From: Echinarachnius parma
Lineage: Eukaryota > Echinodermata > Echinoidea > Clypeasteroida > Echinarachniidae
DNA: 64,000 bases
NCBI GenBank assembly: GCA_037951105.1
Contig: JBAMJV010002101.1
Coordinates: forward strand, 1-64,000
Direction of reading: 5' to 3'
Of this stretch, positions 22,830 through 35,982 are shown piece by piece (the stretch's first letter is position 1; each line of letters starts with the position of its first letter). A program made the position numbers and the translations under genes. The notes under the pieces are model-generated. The model was given only the letters and a program-made list of their open reading frames with translations. It made no database searches and was not told where the DNA came from.

Positions 22830-25800
22830 TTTACGTTAGTGCGTGACATAATGTATAAGACCGACACGTATCGTGTTTTTTTTAACCCGTTAATTGGGCA
22901 AGATTTACATTCTATATGTGTCGAGCTCCCCAGAAGATTCCATTTTTTTTATCTGTGGCAGTCGGCACGTCCATTGTCGAATTGGCATCAGGATCATTAC
23001 ATTGATTTATTCGAATGTCTTCGCTCCCATGACGTCATCGTCGAAATAAAAATAGAAATGTTCTGCATTGTTTTCCGAATGAATAATGGTCATGGCAGCT
23101 AATTTGACCTACCCATGGGGAAACTGTACAACAATTTGTAGTCGATCACTCCAGTCCTCTATTATAACATATCATCCTGAAAGAAGAATTGTTTATGTAT
23201 TCAACACGTTTGTTACTATCGTATCTCATTGTGGGGCACTTTGTTTTGTCGTGAACATGATTTACAATTGCACGAGCTGATCTCATAGTGGTACTTAATT
23301 ATGACATTGTTATTTTCATCATCGCGTCAGTTGATGACAATACAAAGGACAATGCCCCGGGCCACAGCTAGAGCTAGAATAATTCACACCCAACAAAGGA
23401 CATTACTGCTTACTTAAATGGAAACAAATCATATTAAATTCGTTTGTCTTCACATTGCTTCAGACGCCAGAACGAAGTTACTCCGCAACCAACAGAGCAT
23501 GTATTACAGGAGTTGGGCGTACAACGACGCTCTCATCTTATTTTCCATTTTTTGCCGAATTTTCAGTGCGTTGGCCGTGCGTTGGCCATCGGGATAAGCA
23601 ATATATACCCACTTAAGTTAACCCTAGTTAGCAACTAAAATATCTTGTGTTTACTTTTGGGCCGCGCCATCCAAAACAGACTTAGCAAGGAACTAATCTA
23701 GCGGTCTTTCATGAATATGTGCCCTGGCTGCCTGGGTCAGCCTGGGCTTAGCTGCTCCCGATGGTGAAATATTCCATTTTGTTTGCGTTCACCACTACAC
23801 GCTCAATGAAGACAATACATAAGAACAATGCTTCACATACCAGCAGAAGTTTAGTTTACAACACTGAAAGATGATTACATTAATGTATTACCTGGATGAC
23901 GTCGTTAACAAAATACAAATATAACAGTGCTGCTTTGTTTTACAAATGAATAGTGAGAGCTAGTAGTAACCATGGTAACTAACCTGTCCTACCAAGGGGG
24001 AAAGTTATCATCTCATTGGGGTGCAAAGAGTCATGTGATGTATGGATACAACACCGTAATGTCTCATTGGGCCACTTTGTTTTGTCAAGATCATAATTTT
24101 CAACTGACATGAACCCCTGAGCCTACCTCCCGATGGTTACATGTTTAATTGGTGTTGTGTTCATCACGTTCATTGCCGATACAAACAAAATAATAATCTT
24201 TCAGACATCAGCACGAGTTTGGTAATGTTTACAACTGTTATATGATTTAATTGCCTTGTCCTAATTGTCATGACGTCATTGTAATAAAAATAGAACAGTG
24301 CTGCATTGTTTAACAAATAAAATGAGAGTGATAGCTAATGTATCCTATACCAAAGGGGAAAGCTATCATCTTGGTGTTTATAGAGTGATGTATGGATGCA
24401 ACACTGTAATGTCAGAAAATGTCTCATGTGGGCCACTTTGTTTTGTCAGGATCATAATTTTCAGCAGACCCCAACCAAAGCTTAGATCCGAACGGTAAAC
24501 AAAACCGTCTATCTTCATCTCGTCCTTTGTCGACAATAAAACAGGAATAATGCTTCAGCGCGATCTTAATAATGGTAATGGTTACAATTGATTATTATGT
24601 CTTCGCTTTATTGTCCTGATTGTTATGACGTCATTGTCGAAATAAAAAATAGAACAGTGCTGCATTGTTTTACGAATGAATGATGGGAGCAGTAGCTAAT
24701 TTGACCTATATACACAGGCGTGCTTGGTTAAAAGTGCAAGCTACAGTTTGTACTAGTCAGATAACTCCAGTATTCTCTACTGGCAAATCATGCATATAAT
24801 AATATTTCAACTTGTTGAAGCTGAAAAGTTGAAAAGATACAATATGACTATAAATGATATCACTGTTGCATTGTTTACAACCATGGAGGAATGGGAGTAT
24901 AGTACCTAATTAATGAAAGCTAGTTTGTTACGTCAGATCACTTCGGTCAAGTCTCTGGAGGTACATCCTAATAATATTTCAACTTGTTGAAGTATAGGAA
25001 ACTATAGATAAGATACAATATGACTTTAATTATATAACTGTTGTATTGTTTACAACCATGAAGAATGGAATAGTATCTTATTCGACCTACCCAAGGGGGA
25101 CAGTGCAAGCTAGTTTATACAAGCTGGATCACTTCAGTTCTCTGTTTAGTGGTACATCATAATGATATCTATACTTTGTGAAGTTGAATAGTTCAACAAA
25201 ATACAAGATGACTTTATATCACTGTTGGATTTGTTAAAAAATGCAGAATGGGAGTATAGTGTAGCTTTATTTGACTTACCCAAGGGAAAAGGTAAAAGCT
25301 AATTTGTAAAGGTCAAATCACCCCGGCCCTCTATATAGTGGTACATCATAATAATATTTCAACTTGTTGAAGTTGAACAGTTGAAAAGATAAAATATGAC
25401 TATATCTCACTCAGTGTTCACTCTAAACACACCCGGGTCAGACTGACCCGGAAAAGAGTCCGTTGGGGCCACACTCCATTCCGGGTCAAAAAATGACTCG
25501 GAATGGGGTCAGATGTGACCCCATTCCGGGTCTTTGTGACCCTATTCCGAGTCATTTTTTGACCCCGAACGGAGTGTGGCCCCAACGGACTCTTTTCCGG
25601 GTCAATTCTGACCCGGGTGGTTTTAGAGTGTTGTATTGTTTAAAACAAAGAATAATGGAAAAGTATCTTATTCGACCAACCCAAGGGGAACAGTGTAAGC
25701 TAGTTTATACAAGTCACATCGCTCCGGTTCTCTGTTTAGTGGTACATCATAATGATATCTACACTTTGTGAAGTTGAATAGTTGAAAAGATGACTATATA

Positions 25801-25960
25801 TATCACTGTTTGATTTTCTGAAACAATGCCGAATGGAATAGTATGTTATTCGACCTACCCAAGGGGGAAAGTGAAAGCTAATTTGTCCAAGTCAGATCAC
25901 TCCGGTTCTCTCTAGTTGTACATAATGATAATATTTCAGAATGTTTAAGTTGAAAAGTTG
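22830..25960. repeat. Long degenerate tandem array, about nine units
   Basis: A core recurs: '(c)agtg.tgcattgtttacaa..atg..gaatgggag...agtagctaatttgacctacccaagggg(g)aaa' then 'aagtcagatcactccggt.ctctatagtggtacatcataataatatttcaacttgttgaagttgaa'. Cores lie near 23060, 23930, 24297, 24655, 24870, 25045, 25215, 25635 and 25810. Early units are about 350 bases and share 'gggccactttgttttgtcaggatcataattttca'-like parts. Later units are about 175 bases. A palindromic MITE (25419-25630) is inserted in one unit. No coding frame is conserved among units. Confidence 0.75.
25419..25630. mobile_element. Near-perfect palindromic MITE
   Basis: The two arms are complementary over about 95 bases each. Left: 'cactctaaacacacccgggt', 'ggaaaagagtccgttggggc', 'cattccgggtcaaaaaatga'. 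Right: the matching complements up to 'gggtggttttagagtg'. The motif 'gacccgg' recurs throughout. It sits inside one unit of the tandem array, splitting a sequence that is continuous in neighbouring units. No coding capacity. Confidence 0.85.
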
Positions 25961-25969
25961 ACAAGATAA

Positions 25970-27580
25970 GCGATGACAATAATGTCATCACCTGGTTGAT
26001 ATAAATATTGTCAAGGGTCACGTGGTAGTGACCTCACACGAAGAGTTTGCACTTTTCAAGATTAGTGATGGCCAGGGACTTCGAGTTTTAGAAATAAATG
26101 TCTTTGTCTGCGTCAGTGATACAGATGCGAACCCAATATTTATGACAAACATTAATAAACATGTAATGCTACTCCATTAACGAACAAACAAAAACACACA
26201 GAAAAGTAACAAAGAGAAGGTTGATCGACGACGAAAGTTCGGTTTACTTCTCATTATACATTATAGATGATACTCATAACAACAAGCAGCTGAGTATAGA
26301 CTAGACATCATCTGGTCGTGTTGTTGTCTTATAAACCCCTTTTAGAAAGTGAAACGAAATTAATTATACCATTCCCTGTCTACATTTCCTTATTTAGCAG
26401 TCCGTTGCACTAATTTGATTATAGTACTGTATTATACAGAAATTCGTTAGTATACGAGGCAAAATGGTATAACATAAACAAATCTAAATTGTTTTTATTC
26501 GCAGGGGAGTGAAAGTAAAAACTAATTACTGTCAAAATTAGAATTCTGCGAACGCATTTTATTCAGCGCTTGACCGAGTCGCAATAAAAAGTGTTTACAA
26601 GTCTCCAGTGGATAATCATCAAATAAGTGTGACTAATGATCATATTTGATTGAGCACTATTTGACCAGAGGAATATCAAAATGCCAATAACTCTGAAGTT
26701 GATGGTCATCGAATAAATCTGACCCGTTATCATCTTCATTTTATTGAGCACTGCCTGGCCTTGTAAATCAAAAGTAATCTTCCCGCTTGCAAAACTTTCA
26801 ACATAGCTTGACTGAAAATTACATACTGATGAAATTTGATACTATTCGCGAGATAATGAAGTGGAATGGTTCTATGATCATATATAAACGTTGTATTCCA
26901 ATATTTTAAAAGTGAATATTTAGAAGTGCGTATGCAAGGTTTCAGTATTTATTTACACATTTTGGATTTAATACCTAACGGTTAGAGCATTCATAAAATA
27001 CTGTTTATGTGAGAATATTTAGAATCACATCATGACTGTTTTGTTTATTTACTGGTTAATTTGTCTATGTTTACTTTTTGTTTAAGTATACATTAATTTA
27101 TATTTATTTATGTATGTGTTATTCATTCAGTTATGCATTAATTCATTCATTCAGATCTATCAATTTCTTTTATTTCACGCGATTGAGTAAATTGTCAAAG
27201 TGAGTTGTCATGATGTCGTGAGAATCGATCAATCGAAACTGCCATCAGACTATCAGCATAAAATTATATCTCTAGTGCCATGACTCTCGGTCTCATTGGC
27301 ATTACAATCACGTGACCTTGTGACGTAGTGAGAGAAGACAAAACGCGACATTCCTTTGTTCCCACGGATAATCTGTAGTTTTCTTTCTCTCATTAACATT
27401 ATGTCCACAGTATGTACAAATACTCCGCTGTGGATTTCACAAGAAGGCCTACCAATATAATGATGATAACTGACATTATTTTTAAAAAATACAATTACAT
27501 AATTATGCTCTCCTTTTGAAAATGAAATTGTTTTAATCTTCTAAAGAAGAGCACTAAGGATGTTATTACTACTGTATATC
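25970..27580. other. No gene seen; one short duplication
   Basis: AT-rich. A ~100-base direct duplication is visible at about 26603-26660 and 26694-26755 ('tccagtggataatcatc.aataa.tgtgac' and 'ttgattgagcact.t..cc'). Nothing else recognised. Confidence 0.45.
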
Positions 27581-27583
27581 AGG

Positions 27584-27731
27584 ATCCCGTTGCAGAAAGA
27601 GATACAATCGATTGTAAGTTACAATTTATTGTAAGTCAGATCTTATGTTCTAAATGCACAAATCTGATTGGTTGAAACGCGCAAATTGTCTGACTTGCAA
27701 TCGATTGTATCTCTTTGTGCAACGGGGCCCA
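27584..27731. mobile_element. 'ATCGATTG' palindromic MITE, copy 3 (best preserved)
   Basis: Left arm 'cccgttgcagaaagagatac', 'aatcgattgtaagttac', 'attgtaagtcagat'; right arm 'gtctgacttgcaatcgattg', 'tatctctttgtgcaacgggg'. The arms pair almost fully around 'cacaaatctgattggtt'. Confidence 0.8.
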
Positions 27732-27984
27732 GGAGTTCAGTCTGATCACCACACTATGACTATGTAATATGAAATATCTGTTTGGAAATCATAATTTACA
27801 TCCTGGTAGAGTACGAGGAAAACAGCCATATCTATCATCATAAAAGCAAACAACAAAGTAAGGTTGCTATTTCTTCCGGGAACCCTAACTCAAACTCATG
27901 GAACCAGGGATAAAAGGGGTCGCCCGTTCCAGGGGGCTACTCCCAGAGGCGCTATCATTAGCCCAGAAACAGACAATCATTTTT

Positions 27985-28375
27985 GAGATGATATAGGGCC
28001 CGCCGCTCCCGCCTAATTCCCATCAATCGGTGAGTTCCCCCTCCGTTTCCCATTTATATTTCCCCACACCAGGGCGGAGCTAAGAGGGGTACGGAGGGCA
28101 AGTGCCCCCCCCCCCCCCAATAATTTGGCGAAAACAATAACAAAACATAACGGGAAATTTGTGAAGAAAGGGAGAAAAACAAATGGTGTGCCCCAAATCA
28201 TTGGTGTGCCCCCCCCCCCCCCCCACACACACACACCAATCAGTCTGCACGCTGTGCCACAGACTGTGCTCAGACAGTACTGTAACTTGGTGATGATATA
28301 AGGGCCGCTGGTCCCGCATTCAAACCATAAATCGCTCACCCTTCTATTCCCATTTATTTTACCCCATACTCATTT
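27985..28375. repeat. Direct repeat pair flanking a poly-C element
   Basis: 'gatgatata.gggccgc(c/t)g.tcccgc.t' + 'tattcccatttat.tt.cccca' occurs at 27987-28072 and 28290-28368. Between them (about 28074-28235) is a poly-G/C hAT-like fragment: 'ggcggagctaaga', two C runs, and an interior like that of 29505-29708 in reverse. Confidence 0.6.
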
Positions 28376-28763
28376 CAGGAGGTTGGAGCCAAATGTCTGT
28401 CACGTCCTTGCCTTCTCCCTCAAGTGATTGATTGTAGGAACTTGGAGGTTGAACACGTCTGACCCCGCACGTACGAACGCACAGACACACACATACGTAA
28501 AACACATATCACTTTGCACGCATGCAGTCGCAGCACACGCACATACATTCTAACATACAACATAGGAAAAAAGAACCACACATACATGAACATACATTTT
28601 TGACTTCCTAGCACACTTAAACATACAACACACACGCATACACATTCGCACGCACTAAAACACAAACCTACACTTGAACATACGGTCATTCGATCCCCTT
28701 TCATAATGGGAGCTACAGGGAAAGATAGCAGACGTATAAAGGCTTTAATCAAAAACACATATG

Positions 28764-28875
<112 letters not shown>

Positions 28876-28976
28876 ATAAACACGCACACACACATACATA
28901 CACACATACGAACATACAATTACAAAGATACACGCATACACACCTAAACACAAAATGCAGCTGTTCGTGGCCATCT

Positions 28977-29159
28977 AATCATGGGCGTCAACAGGTCCTC
29001 CCCCCACATTGAAATAAAAATGGAGGGGATTGTCCCTCCCCCCCCCCCCCCCCCACTTTTTGTTTTAAAAAATATATTATGTATGTTCGATTCCATAGCT
29101 TGTACAATATAGCATGTACAATTTATGTCCCCCGCTATTGAGAAGCTGCTGACGCCCTT
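28977..29159. mobile_element. 'GGGCGTCAACAG' hAT-like MITE, short copy
   Basis: The ends are 'catgggcgtcaacagg' and 'agctgctgacgccctt'. Perfect 8-base flanks GGCCATCT lie at 28969-28976 and 29160-29167. There is a C run at about 29035-29054. Same family as 12320-12654. Confidence 0.75.
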
Positions 29160-29504
29160 GGCCATCTTCATCAGAAAAAATAAATCCTGCAAAATAAAAA
29201 CAGCACACGTGTTTTTCATGCAATTCTCAGTCTTGATAAAGTCTCCCAATACCAGAATACCACTACAAGAAGAGAAGGAACAACGCATGGATGTTATGGG
29301 ATTTGTCTGCAATGCTGCACCCAAGGGTAAGACGCTGATTGTCCCAGTAACCTCCAGCTATTACAATGTTATGTTATTCCGAACTGGAGACAAATATTAT
29401 TCAAGTACACGTTGTACATCACGGGCAGGGGAAACCCCGTGTCTGTCTCTTTTTAAAAGGAAATGGTATCTTTGACTTTGTTTTCTCTACTAATATACCA
29501 TAAT

Positions 29505-29708
29505 CAGTGGCGTAGCGTGGTCGGACTGATTGGGGGGGGGGGGGGGGGAACAGAAAATTATTGGGGGGCACACCTTATGCATTTCTTTATCTTTCAAAAA
29601 ATTTCCCTTTATGTTTTCTATTGTTTTTTCCAAATTATTGGGGGGGGGGGGGCACGTGCCCCCCGTGCCCCCCCCCCCCCCCCCCCCCCCCCCGTCGCTA
29701 CGCCACTG
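29505..29708. mobile_element. Complete poly-G hAT-like MITE
   Basis: Perfect 13-base inverted ends CAGTGGCGTAGCG / CGCTACGCCACTG. Perfect 8-base target duplication ACCATAAT at 29497-29504 and 29709-29716. The interior has G runs, an AT-rich middle with 'caccttatgcatttctttat', and a C run. At 204 bases it cannot encode a transposase. It is the reference copy for the many 'ggcgtagc + poly-G' fragments in this window. Confidence 0.9.
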
Positions 29709-29719
29709 ACCATAATCAT

Positions 29720-31615
29720 AAAAGCATCACAAGTATCACCCATCACCGTATTCCTGAATTAAATTACCTAAAATCATATTATTAGAACTACCTACAAAAA
29801 TTACAGGAAAGACGGATTCCCGGGCCTCCACTTCGTGTCACCAGTAACATGAGTAGGTCCGACAATGAATATCGAAACCTCAACATGTTCCCATTTCCTC
29901 AGTAACATATTTTGTTATCACAAAGTTCTGAAAGAGAAAGTTTGCGTAAGTTGTTGTTAAGGGAAACCCATGGAATTAAGGCATTCAGTTGATCTTTGTA
30001 CATTCCACGTTGCCCGAACTTTCGTACTAATGAAGGATGGGCAATCTACCGTTACAGTATTTTTCGTAGAGCAGTGTCAAAAAATGAAAGCAATGCAGTG
30101 AATTTGTTTTAATTTAAATGTGTTACTACTTTCTGAAAAGAAAAAAAATTCATTAATTAATTTTCCAGTCAAAGCATCTGGCAAAATAGTTGTTCGTTAT
30201 TCCCCGCTCATGTAACAAATGAAAGAATAATACATCTATTTTGAGCCTCGTAGCTGGGGAAGTTGCCTGTTATAGGCAAAACGGAGACAGCCACTTCACA
30301 TTATGTTTGTATTACAAAGGAAAACGAAACGGAATTGTTATGTTATCCTTTGTTTGAAAATTACAATAATAAGATTGGTATATATAGCTAATTGTTCAAT
30401 ACATTCCCTATACATATCATTATGATGGGACGTACGGTTTATTGGTCGCAAAATAGAGAGCACAATAACTGAGATTACCATGTTCAACAATTTGTTACTA
30501 ATAATGTCACTGTTAAGCATGTTAAGTACTTAGAAATGATTAAAATCATACTTGGCGCTAACATTTCGCATGGATAGCAATATTATCGATATGATTGACA
30601 CTCCCCCGTTGTTGCTGTATCTGTCCGGGGTAGTACTGTTTATCGTTCATACCAGGCGTTTATAGTCGGTACATCATTTTCATGGTATTTATTACCACCC
30701 ACTTTCATTTCATTGCTTTTTTATTACCTGCATTACTCAACCTCGTACTATTTCCAAAGTTTTAAATTTTATGATTACAGTCACTGATTATGCTTAAACG
30801 TAAGAACCCTTTTAACAGAATAATCACTGATTATCTGAATGTAATTACCGATAAAAATATTCAATGATCTAACTCAACATAAGTATTATTATTTAACAAC
30901 CATGACTGCATAAGGAGACATGCAATGTTGACATATTCTGGGAATCGTCAATGTCATTATCTAATATATAATTTGTAAAGGTTTCGACAAATAAAAGGGT
31001 ACAGTTTGAATACAACAAGACGATAATTCCTGTCTGAAGCGCACTATATTGCATGGAAAAAACCAATCTTGAATTACACAGTACAAGCATTACATTCAAT
31101 CGTGAGCTTTTTGTTATTCAGTCTAGCGCCCCCTCTCACCGTTGATAGGCCAATCCGCATAGTTCACCGTGGTCTCAACTCTCGACCAATGACAAGGCTT
31201 GATTATGACTCATGGCGGGAAATAGGGGCTGTGTCCCAGTCAGTGGCAGAATGCGATTTGTTGTTGTTGTTTATTGTTTATTGTTTATTGGCAGTTCATT
31301 CAATTTGTATATTTTCGCCAATAACTAAATATTATTTAATTCTTCTCATTTATTTTCTTTATTTTATTATTATATCATTTTGTTTTGTTGATGCATAAAT
31401 AACGTGAGATGTGAGATGTTATTATTCTTTTAGCCTCATATTCGTACCCGTTCATTAAATAATCATATTGAAGAACTTAACCTTTTGTGCATTTTAACGA
31501 CCTAGCATTGATCGGTGACCTAATAATGAATTGATTTGGACACCTTAACCTGTCCTCAAATGAATGTTGAGATTCAGTACGTGGGAGCTGATTTCTCATT
31601 TTCCGTTCTCTCTCC
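29720..31615. other. No gene seen
   Basis: AT-rich intergenic sequence without recognised exons, RNAs or repeats. Confidence 0.4.
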
Positions 31616-31617
31616 TT

Positions 31618-31782
31618 GGCCCCGTTGCAGAGAGAGATCCAATCGATTTTAAGTTACACTTAATTGTAAGTCAGATCATGAGTTCTAAATACCCGAATCT
31701 GATTGGTGGAAAGGCGCAAAGTTTCTGACTTACAATCAATTGTAACTTGCGATCGATTGTATCTCTTTCCGCAGCGGGGCCA
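31618..31782. mobile_element. 'ATCGATTG' palindromic MITE, copy 4
   Basis: Left 'ggccccgttgcagagagaga', 'ccaatcgatttta'; right 'gcgatcgattgtatctcttt', 'ccgcagcggggcc'; centre 'cgaatctgattggtgg'. Confidence 0.8.
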
Positions 31783-34700
31783 TGTACAGGTGTCACAAGG
31801 TCTCTTTCATAGCATCGAGGGACTAATGTCTTATTACCATGATTATAATCGAGTCGTGAGAACGATTACCATTATGTTCATGTTCTTTCCTTATTATGTC
31901 ACGAGGTCACATCAATTCGCGTAAAATTGGTGGATGCATCGAAAGTAGAGATATACTCCAATCGACCTAGCAGTTAGCAGTAGTTTCTATTACCAGTGAG
32001 AACGTGTATACCTGTTGTAGAAGCACACTAAATCGCTTCATCATAACTAACCCCTTGCTAACGAGATATCGCATCTCCCATAGAGAGAAGTACAACACAG
32101 AGCTGCCAAGTCTTCTTGATTTCGCAGAAGACTGTCCGAAAATAGTCAAAAGTACTGCATCGGATACCCAATCTTCTTGATTATTGACAAATTATTGTCA
32201 TTAGGTTGTATGCATTTGATAGATATCTTCCTGATTTCTGATACAATTTCCCTAAATCTTCCTGATTGTTGAATTTCAATGTTGGTAGCTCTTACAACAT
32301 GACGCTCCGGGTACCCGTAGGCCATAGGTTAATTTTTGTTTCGCTCGGTTTTGTAGATGGCACTTTTCAAAATGTTACACCGCGGTTTGCCATGCGTAAC
32401 TAGGCTAGTTTGTGCGCACGACACAGCACTGATTCAGTGTGTATTTCGCACCGTGTGCAAGGCGTGCGCAAGATGGCACTGCGCGTCTGATTTACCAATC
32501 CGATCTACCTTTAATTGTTAGCAAGCAAGTGCATGTACTTTGCTCCATTTGGAGCATTTCAGACTGACAATTATACAAGGTGCATATAGGCGCAAAAATC
32601 CGTATCCAATAATCTCTTAAAACGGCTATTATCTAGTGGTATCTAAAGTATAACATGTTTACGAAGTGTAGTGCTTGTTAATTATAGAGCCTTTGTTATC
32701 TATGCCCGGAAAATTATATCAAGCTCACGTGAGCAGTTTTGATCAGAACAATAACAATTAGGGTAATATATCATTGTGATTTACGATAACAAGCTTCCAG
32801 ATTATGTTTTGCATTCTGTTATTTTTGTCCAATGATTTTCTACAAGGTTTCGAATAGAAGGGTAACACACTGCATAGCGCATAGTATACATTATGATAGA
32901 GTTCGTGATAAACAGATTACATTGTTATAAAGAAGGTTGTTTTGGAATTATCTCCGATCTGAGCTGCTTTCGTCCAGTTTGATGAACTGGGTGAGCTTAT
33001 ACATTGTTTGCCATGAGCATAGATTATCCAGACCGACTTAGCCGACATTACAGATGTAAGTTTACTTTAGTCAATGCTGTGGGTCCTGTATAACCTTATA
33101 GAGAATGAAGAATCTAGCAGAGAACGGGACTGTCTTGATACATTACATTTATGATAAAATACTTGCAAACAATATTCAACAAAGAAAATATGAAACAAGA
33201 TACCATTTTCAGCTCCTGAAATATTTACCATGACGTCATACATTGTTGCTCTTCTCCCACGATAATACACCAAGACCATTCTAATTTTAAGGATAAATTA
33301 ATATAAATAATCATACCAACCCGAGTGTAACAACAACAATAGAAACCAGAACCAATAACCCGCCCACATCAGTTACTCGCAGTAGTAATTGGGTAAAACT
33401 TAGGAAGTCAACAACATTGTCATTGGTCCACGGTATACAAATCTACATAGTTTTGTATTTGTTTATATCAAATATAGTGTATTCTTGAAAAGGTTTTCCT
33501 AATGATTTATGTTTGATTATCTTGAATATTATATTTCAACTGAATAAAAGAGAAAATGTGAAATTAATAATTATTATTCTGTTACTAATGATGTATTCTT
33601 GAATTGTCCAGTTATATACTTCAACTGAATAGAAGAGAAAGTGGAAAATAAATATTTAGATTCCGTTATGACTGTATTTTCGTTCTTTGTTATTTTTGTT
33701 CTACATGTACTGTTATTGTGTGTCCGAGGAGTTACCGGTGGGCACTATGGTGTCTCCTTACTGTTTCACTTCATATAAGTTCATATCATTAACTTACGCA
33801 ACTTACCAGCAAATACAATTCCCTTTCTCAAAACTTAATGACATTCACGAGGTTAAAACAACAGTGCATCAGACCACAAGTATAGTTCATTAGGTCATAT
33901 CTGTTCGGTAAATTGTATTTTAAGCTATCAGTAATCGATTCCAGTCCAACAACAGACTAATTAGGACCTATCCCGAGTCTTGTTGGCTAAATAAGCGGTT
34001 ATCTTCAGGAAACTATAGCGGGTTAACGAGTTAACACTCTTATGTCCACTTGATATAATGTATACATACTGAAAACGTTTATATTAGTGTATGTTATGTT
34101 GGACCTATGAATTTAAATGAAATGAAAATGATTTTTTTTATTTTATGAAAATTGTGTATTTACCAATTGAAAACATTTACAATATTATAATACAAAGATT
34201 CCACAAAATTAAATCTTCTTGGTAAACAAAGGAACTAGTGATAGCACAAAATGCTAGTTGGTCTAGTCCTTATTTAAGCTTTATTTAAGCTTATTTAAAC
34301 TTAATTGAGCAAACATGTAATATAATGTATAATAAATGACCTCTTAACCATTTACATCCCGAATGTATCGCCACTCTCTCTATTACATTATGTCATTATG
34401 TGTATGATATACGTATGTTTGTGTATATTTTGTAATTATATACAATACCCGTTAACCCTGTGTACATGCTCTAACCCTAACCCTCTGCGCTATTGAAGTA
34501 CACTTTATTATTATCATTATTGCTATTATTATTGCCATTATTATAGGTGGATAACCATTATCCTCACAATTTTAATACTGATGTATTAGTAAACATGATA
34601 ATAACGATAATAAGAGGGTTTATAAAGACATGACGACCCGTGTACTGTGGTGCGACTCCTGTGAGATTGTGAGAAAGAAAAACTATATGGTCTAGCGCGC

Positions 34701-34870
34701 CAGGAAGGACATCACAAAAAAGATCCAAACTAAAAAAAAAAAATAAAAAAAAATAACTCATGGTAAAATCCAGAATTACGTCCTCGTGTCCACACGTTTA
34801 TCGTAAGTCTGAGGAAGAAGCCTACAGCGATAGCCAACGTGGAACCGAGTATGAAAAGGGTCTCCGTTGG
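31783..34870. other. No gene seen; minor duplications
   Basis: AT-rich. A ~90-base tandem duplication lies at about 33478-33555 and 33588-33660 ('tgtattcttga', 'atttcaactgaata.aagagaaa'). An A-rich patch lies at 34730-34755. No exon or RNA signature. Confidence 0.4.
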
Positions 34871-34876
34871 AAAATA

Positions 34877-34967
34877 TAGAGGGCGTTTCTAAACCTAGGC
34901 ATGATTGCCGCTTGTTATTGGTCACGCGGTTTTTCCAGAGCCGTATATAGACAAGAAACGCCCTCTA
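34877..34967. mobile_element. Small foldback element
   Basis: Perfect 14-base inverted ends TAGAGGGCGTTTCT / AGAAACGCCCTCTA enclose about 63 bases. Size and structure fit a short MITE with TA-containing ends. Confidence 0.5.
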
Positions 34968-35954
34968 GAAACAGGGAAGCATAGCCTTTAACACATATAA
35001 ATTAAGGCTAAATGTAGAGCGTTCCTATTAACTATATTAAATCGTTGCCTCGCTTGCCTGACATTGCTTAGAACCATAACCCATGGCAACGAAATGCTGT
35101 GACGTCACACTTTGGTTATCTGCGAGATGTTGTTCATGCACCTCTGGGATCCATTGGCTGATTATCCACCTGTCTTCAAGAGTTTCGGTTTGCTTATGAC
35201 ATGTATTATATAGACTCTACTCCCTTGAGCAGGAGGCATGTGGTCCAATACGAGGGCACCGCCTCCCACTGTTCAGAGCCATGATTACTTGCTCCCAAAA
35301 ACGCTTTGGCTGTATGTTGGTCACTTTAAAAACGAGATAACCTTCCGGACATACTTTCACTGGACAGTCCTACCCCGAGCCCCTACACTTCAACTTCTTG
35401 GTTACGTTTTTAGAATAATGTTGCTCAATGCGTAGACAAATGCGTAGACAAAGAATGGCATTTCATACTGCTATGTCTCATATCGGCATTCATACTGCAC
35501 CATAGTCACTAAATATGTGCATAACAAGTGTGAACCCAGTCTATCTAATCGCTCTATGCCTTCGTAGATTTTCGCTACCTGTCTGTCATATCGTCGACAA
35601 ACTATAGAGTCATTCATAATGACGTGCGGTTGGTCTCATTAAACATCAGTAGAGTACAGTACACTGGCACCTTGGGTACAGCCACATGAAAGAACTGACA
35701 ATCAACATGTCAACTCATGGTCAAACTTAACTTACCAAAGTGAACTTTTCACTGTTTTTGCGTTGCGCTCTAGCTCTGCCGACTGAGGCATGTGATCGTG
35801 GGCTGGAGTTTTAGGAATCTATTCGACACTGGCACGGGTTTCCTACGATAAACATTTACGGCAGTCTTACAGTAAACTGATTTAAAGAGTTACATATTAG
35901 CTAACAGGAACTTACCAAAAGTGAAAGACTTAATCAAGACAAATAAAGACGTGC

Positions 35955-35982
35955 TATATAACCAGCGCGGAATTGTCAGTCT
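35955..35982 (+). promoter_or_regulatory. Candidate core promoter of the EXOC3-like gene
   Basis: TATATAA at 35955-35961 is followed 21 bases after its first T by TCAGTCT (35976-35982), which fits an initiator. It would give a ~610-base 5' leader before the ATG at 36588, containing several upstream ATGs. A palindromic CRE-like TGACGTCA is present further upstream at about 35101. Position and spacing only; no expression evidence. Confidence 0.25.

Noticed and set aside
34471..34484. Telomere-like 'ctaaccctaaccct'
   Set aside because: Only about two units, as expected by chance in AT-rich DNA; no extended array.
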